From Tridacna crocea (Eukaryota > Mollusca > Bivalvia > Cardiida > Cardiidae): 64,000 bases of DNA. The DNA is taken from NCBI GenBank assembly GCA_943736015.1, contig OX031063.1:33882172-33946171 (forward strand), read 5' to 3'. The translations under genes and the position numbers were made by a program. Positions 62,101 through 64,000 of this stretch are shown here, in pieces. Every line of letters begins with the position of its first letter. The first letter of the stretch is position 1. The notes under the pieces were generated by a model that searched no databases, was not told the DNA's origin, and was given only the letters and a program-made list of their open reading frames with translations.

Positions 62101-63176
62101 AGACAATAAAAACTCTATATGAAAGGTTGTCATTACTTTTGAATCCTAAGCTTTACTGTATAGTTGTTTATGTGGTATACCACATGATAAAACATTTTTT
62201 GATTTCTCATCTACTTTATTTTTTTAATTGGATGGTAGATTGAATGATAAGCTGAAGAATGCAGTGTACAGCCAGCTCGGGGATAAGGGGGGAGAGATAG
62301 AACAGCCCACAGAACTCATACAGACTGACGAGCAGATGCTACAAAATATGCAGTATCAGATAGACACAGCATTACAGGTAAAGATTTAGTACAGGCCACA
62401 GGATATCCTCGTTTATTTGTTACCCATTACCTCACAATTACAAGTTATAATAAGGATAAGCAGGAAGGCCCTTGAAAACAACGTGAGAAATAGAGAAAAT
62501 GCTGGTAATCAATATTTTCTCCAATTCTCACAATGTTTTCTATCCTATTCGAGACAAAAATCATTCATTGAGCTACATTTAATTTGTCATGTGCAGATGC
62601 TTTCAGTTCAGTCTAGCACAAAATTTTATAGTACATGTATTGTAAAGAGTTAATCCATCGGTGAACATACTTCATTTGAATGTATTAACTCTTTACCAAA
62701 CAATCCAGACTTTTAACACCCCTGCAAAAGAATCCTTTTGAAAACATTGTGGTAATCAGCATTTTCTCCATTTCCAGCAATGTTTCCTACTTTTTCCAAA
62801 ACAAATTTCATTTTTTGAGCAATGTTTATTTTGTCATTGAATTTGGACCAGTCCAAAAATTTGTTGTTTGGTAAAGAATTAAAGTTTTTGCAATTGGTAA
62901 AGGGTTAGCAAAATAACATAAATAACAAACGCTGTTGATGTTATTTGTATTTGTCATCAAAATAGAAACTACAATTACAAAATGGAACATTGATTTTGTT
63001 TCTAATGAGTAATTTTTCTCTTTTTACTCATACAAACTTTAAAAAAGCTATGATTTGCATTTAGATTTTTATTTTCAATTTTTCTATATGAACATTACAT
63101 CTAGGAAAAAGATGCTGCCATAGAGAAATGGCATGAGGCAGATGCCGAGATAGACAGACTTCAAGGACAACTGCAG
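59088..63176 (+). CDS. CEP89: CEP89 (centrosomal protein 89), internal exons
   Basis: Eight exons join in frame into 176 codons: 59088-59155, 59990-60039, 60901-60973, 61163-61186, 61709-61764, 62078-62125, 62239-62377, 63105-63176. CEP89 is a coiled-coil protein of the distal appendages of the mother centriole, needed for ciliogenesis. Recognition rests on order and similarity of blocks: HRLSHELSRYRQQHG resembles human VHRLNVELSRYQ; APWLTEKSLLSPLLAEYDAQ resembles [29 protein letters not shown] resembles VVKENEEL. From 62078 on the similarity fades into acidic, Gln-rich coiled-coil sequence. In human CEP89 about 300 residues precede the first block, so N-terminal exons must lie further left; none is recognised in 46518-59087. 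The gene continues past the right edge. Human sequence is recalled from memory, not aligned. Confidence 0.8.
59270..59480 (+). mobile_element. Worn MITE in CEP89 intron
   Basis: GCTTTTGAAAACATTGTGAC, then a damaged core and a B-arm trace. Confidence 0.55.
59990..60039 (+). CDS. CEP89: CEP89 exon
   Basis: 50 nt encoding TGLHTDAPPAPWLTEK, followed by a split Ser codon. PPAPWL matches the Pro-Pro-Trp-Leu motif of vertebrate CEP89. Acceptor tttttag, donor gtatac. Confidence 0.85.
60901..60973 (+). CDS. CEP89: CEP89 exon
   Basis: Encodes SLLSPLLAEYDAQIKDQQQL then IIAYE, the most diagnostic block (LSPLL-x-x-Y). Acceptor tttttag, donor gtaaga. Confidence 0.88.
61163..61186 (+). CDS. CEP89: CEP89 24-nt microexon
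   Basis: Eight codons, QQANTSTK, between ttgcag and gtagtt, phase 0 both ends. It could be skipped without changing frame, so it may be alternatively spliced. Confidence 0.65.
61288..61516 (-). mobile_element. MITE, B-A
   Basis: Left CCCTTTACAGTATGAC (TTAA lost), right TTAA. Core near perfect, centre GGTTATCAGC. Confidence 0.83.
61709..61764 (+). CDS. CEP89: CEP89 exon
   Basis: Encodes [18 protein letters not shown] and a split Arg codon, with a heptad-like coiled-coil pattern. The acceptor is a run of A followed by AG, with a weak polypyrimidine tract; frame and homology (VVKENEEL-type) favour it. Confidence 0.75.
62078..62125 (+). CDS. CEP89: CEP89 exon
   Basis: Encodes NIYCYMEKTIKTLYE between split Arg codons. 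Acceptor ttttcag, donor gttgtc. Weakly conserved. Confidence 0.7.
62239..62377 (+). CDS. CEP89: CEP89 exon
   Basis: 46 codons after a split Arg: LNDKLKNAVYSQLGDKGGEI, then a Gln/Glu-rich stretch ending QNMQYQIDTALQ. Donor gtaaag. Predicted coiled coil. Confidence 0.82.
62421..62653 (+). mobile_element. MITE, A-B
   Basis: GTTACCCATTACC start, TTAA end. Core GTGAGAAATAGAGAAAATG against AATATTTTCTCCAATTCTCA keeps one matched change. Confidence 0.78.
62685..62882 (+). mobile_element. MITE, left core half lost
   Basis: TTAA-bounded. GAAAACATTGTGG joins GTAATCAGCATTTTCTCC, deleting the left half up to the centre. Confidence 0.8.
63105..63176 (+). CDS. CEP89: CEP89 exon, last in window
   Basis: 24 codons, EKDAAIEKWHEADAEIDRLQ then GQLQ, phase 0 both ends, acceptor tctag, donor gtaaag. 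No later exon is recognised before 64000. Confidence 0.82.
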
Positions 63177-63429
63177 GTAAAGTCATAATCGCCTTATCTT
63201 GCTTGAGATCAAGTAAATCTAATTATAGTGTTCCAGGCTTGTTTTAAGAGAAACCAAATTGGAAGTAAGTCATTGCTATAATCATTTCTGAGGCCTGATG
63301 AAGATCATTGCATCAAGAAGGACTTGTCTCTTCCTGCTGTCATTTACAAGTGGACTTTATGTTAATTAATTTTGACGGAAGGCACTTTCACCTTATTTTG
63401 TTCTTACATTACAAAACCAATTGAGTATT

Positions 63430-63900
63430 TAACCTTTTTAAAAAGGATTTGGAAAATATTATGAGAAAATTAACAAAATGCTGGTAACTAGCATTTTGCC
63501 GTTAACTGCAATGTTTTCTACCCCAACAAAAGAAAACTCAAAAAAGGTAGAAAAATAAAATAAAGAAGAAAAAGATTTTTTTTTTTTTTTCAGTAATATT
63601 TATTTTGTTGCCTGCAAATGCTTTGAATTTAGTTAAGTCTGAAATTTCACCTTTGGTAAGGAGTTAAATGTATTTTTGTGGATGGATGTGTGTACTCACT
63701 TTCTGCCACAACAACAAACTTTCAGACTTCCCCAAATTGATAGTACATGTATCTGCTGATTATAGATATAACCTAAAAGCCTTTTATCAATGAGAGGCTA
63801 GAAAATACTGTGCAAAAAGAAGAAAACATACTGTATCCAATATTTTCTCCTTTTCCACAGTGTTTTCAAAGAACTTCTTCCACAGGATAATTAATACAGG
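63430..63900. mobile_element. Two worn MITEs at right edge
   Basis: 63430-63665 (A-left; core AAAATGCTGGTAACTAGCAT; ends GGTAAGGAGTTAA) and about 63700-63900 (B-left, degraded core). Confidence 0.62.
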
Positions 63901-64000
63901 GAATTAATTGGCATTGCCTGTCATGGGTACACAAATATTTGCAGTAAAGTTTGGATTAGGGTATGACATACAAATTATTTGAAGCAAGAAAATTGTACTG

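Overview
The window is animal nuclear DNA: AT-rich, with small protein-coding exons flanked by GT/AG introns and very heavily loaded with short transposable elements. tRNA-headed SINEs, a 166-bp tandem array closed by a terminal hairpin, and a dense TTAA-bounded MITE population all fit a mollusc, most likely a bivalve. The species cannot be named from the sequence. No rRNA, true tRNA, CRISPR array or prokaryotic gene was seen, and most open reading frames are chance translations of the repeats.

Two genes lie on the + strand. (1) A lipoxygenase occupies 16005-46517: fourteen exons of 1521 nt in total join in one frame into 506 residues and end in the canonical C-terminal isoleucine. All five iron ligands (His, His, His, Asn, C-terminal Ile) are present. 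The N-terminal PLAT domain and the start of the catalytic domain are not recognisable in 1-16004 and probably lie upstream. (2) From 59088 to 63176, eight short exons (176 codons) encode the middle part of CEP89, a centrosome and cilium distal-appendage protein. This gene is open at both ends: its first exons are not identified and it runs off the right edge.

The dominant feature is a family of about 230-bp TTAA-flanked MITEs, probably piggyBac-type. Roughly 75 copies are recognisable by eye, about a quarter of the window. Each has two unrelated arms (called A and B here) around a nearly perfect 65-nt palindrome with one unpaired central base. Subfamilies C and D carry different cores that are still self-complementary. 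Copies occur singly, nested, in chains sharing a TTAA, and within a few tens of bases of splice sites.

Layout. 1-16004: no recognised exon; MITEs, a decayed PIF/Harbinger element (3499-5125), a 194-bp inverted-repeat element, SINEs and a large hairpin composite. 16005-46517: lipoxygenase, its introns filled with MITEs and SINEs. 46518-49300: MITE-poor, probable long 3' UTR. 49301-52242: MITEs with two clear nested insertions. 52920-54213: the tandem array. 54360-59087: sparse repeats, a hAT-like element, and a possible CEP89 promoter. 59088-64000: CEP89 exons and introns. The two genes share orientation but no functional link is evident.

In MITE entries, strand + means the A arm is on the left, - means the B arm is on the left, and '.' means the two arms are alike or the copy is too degraded to orient.
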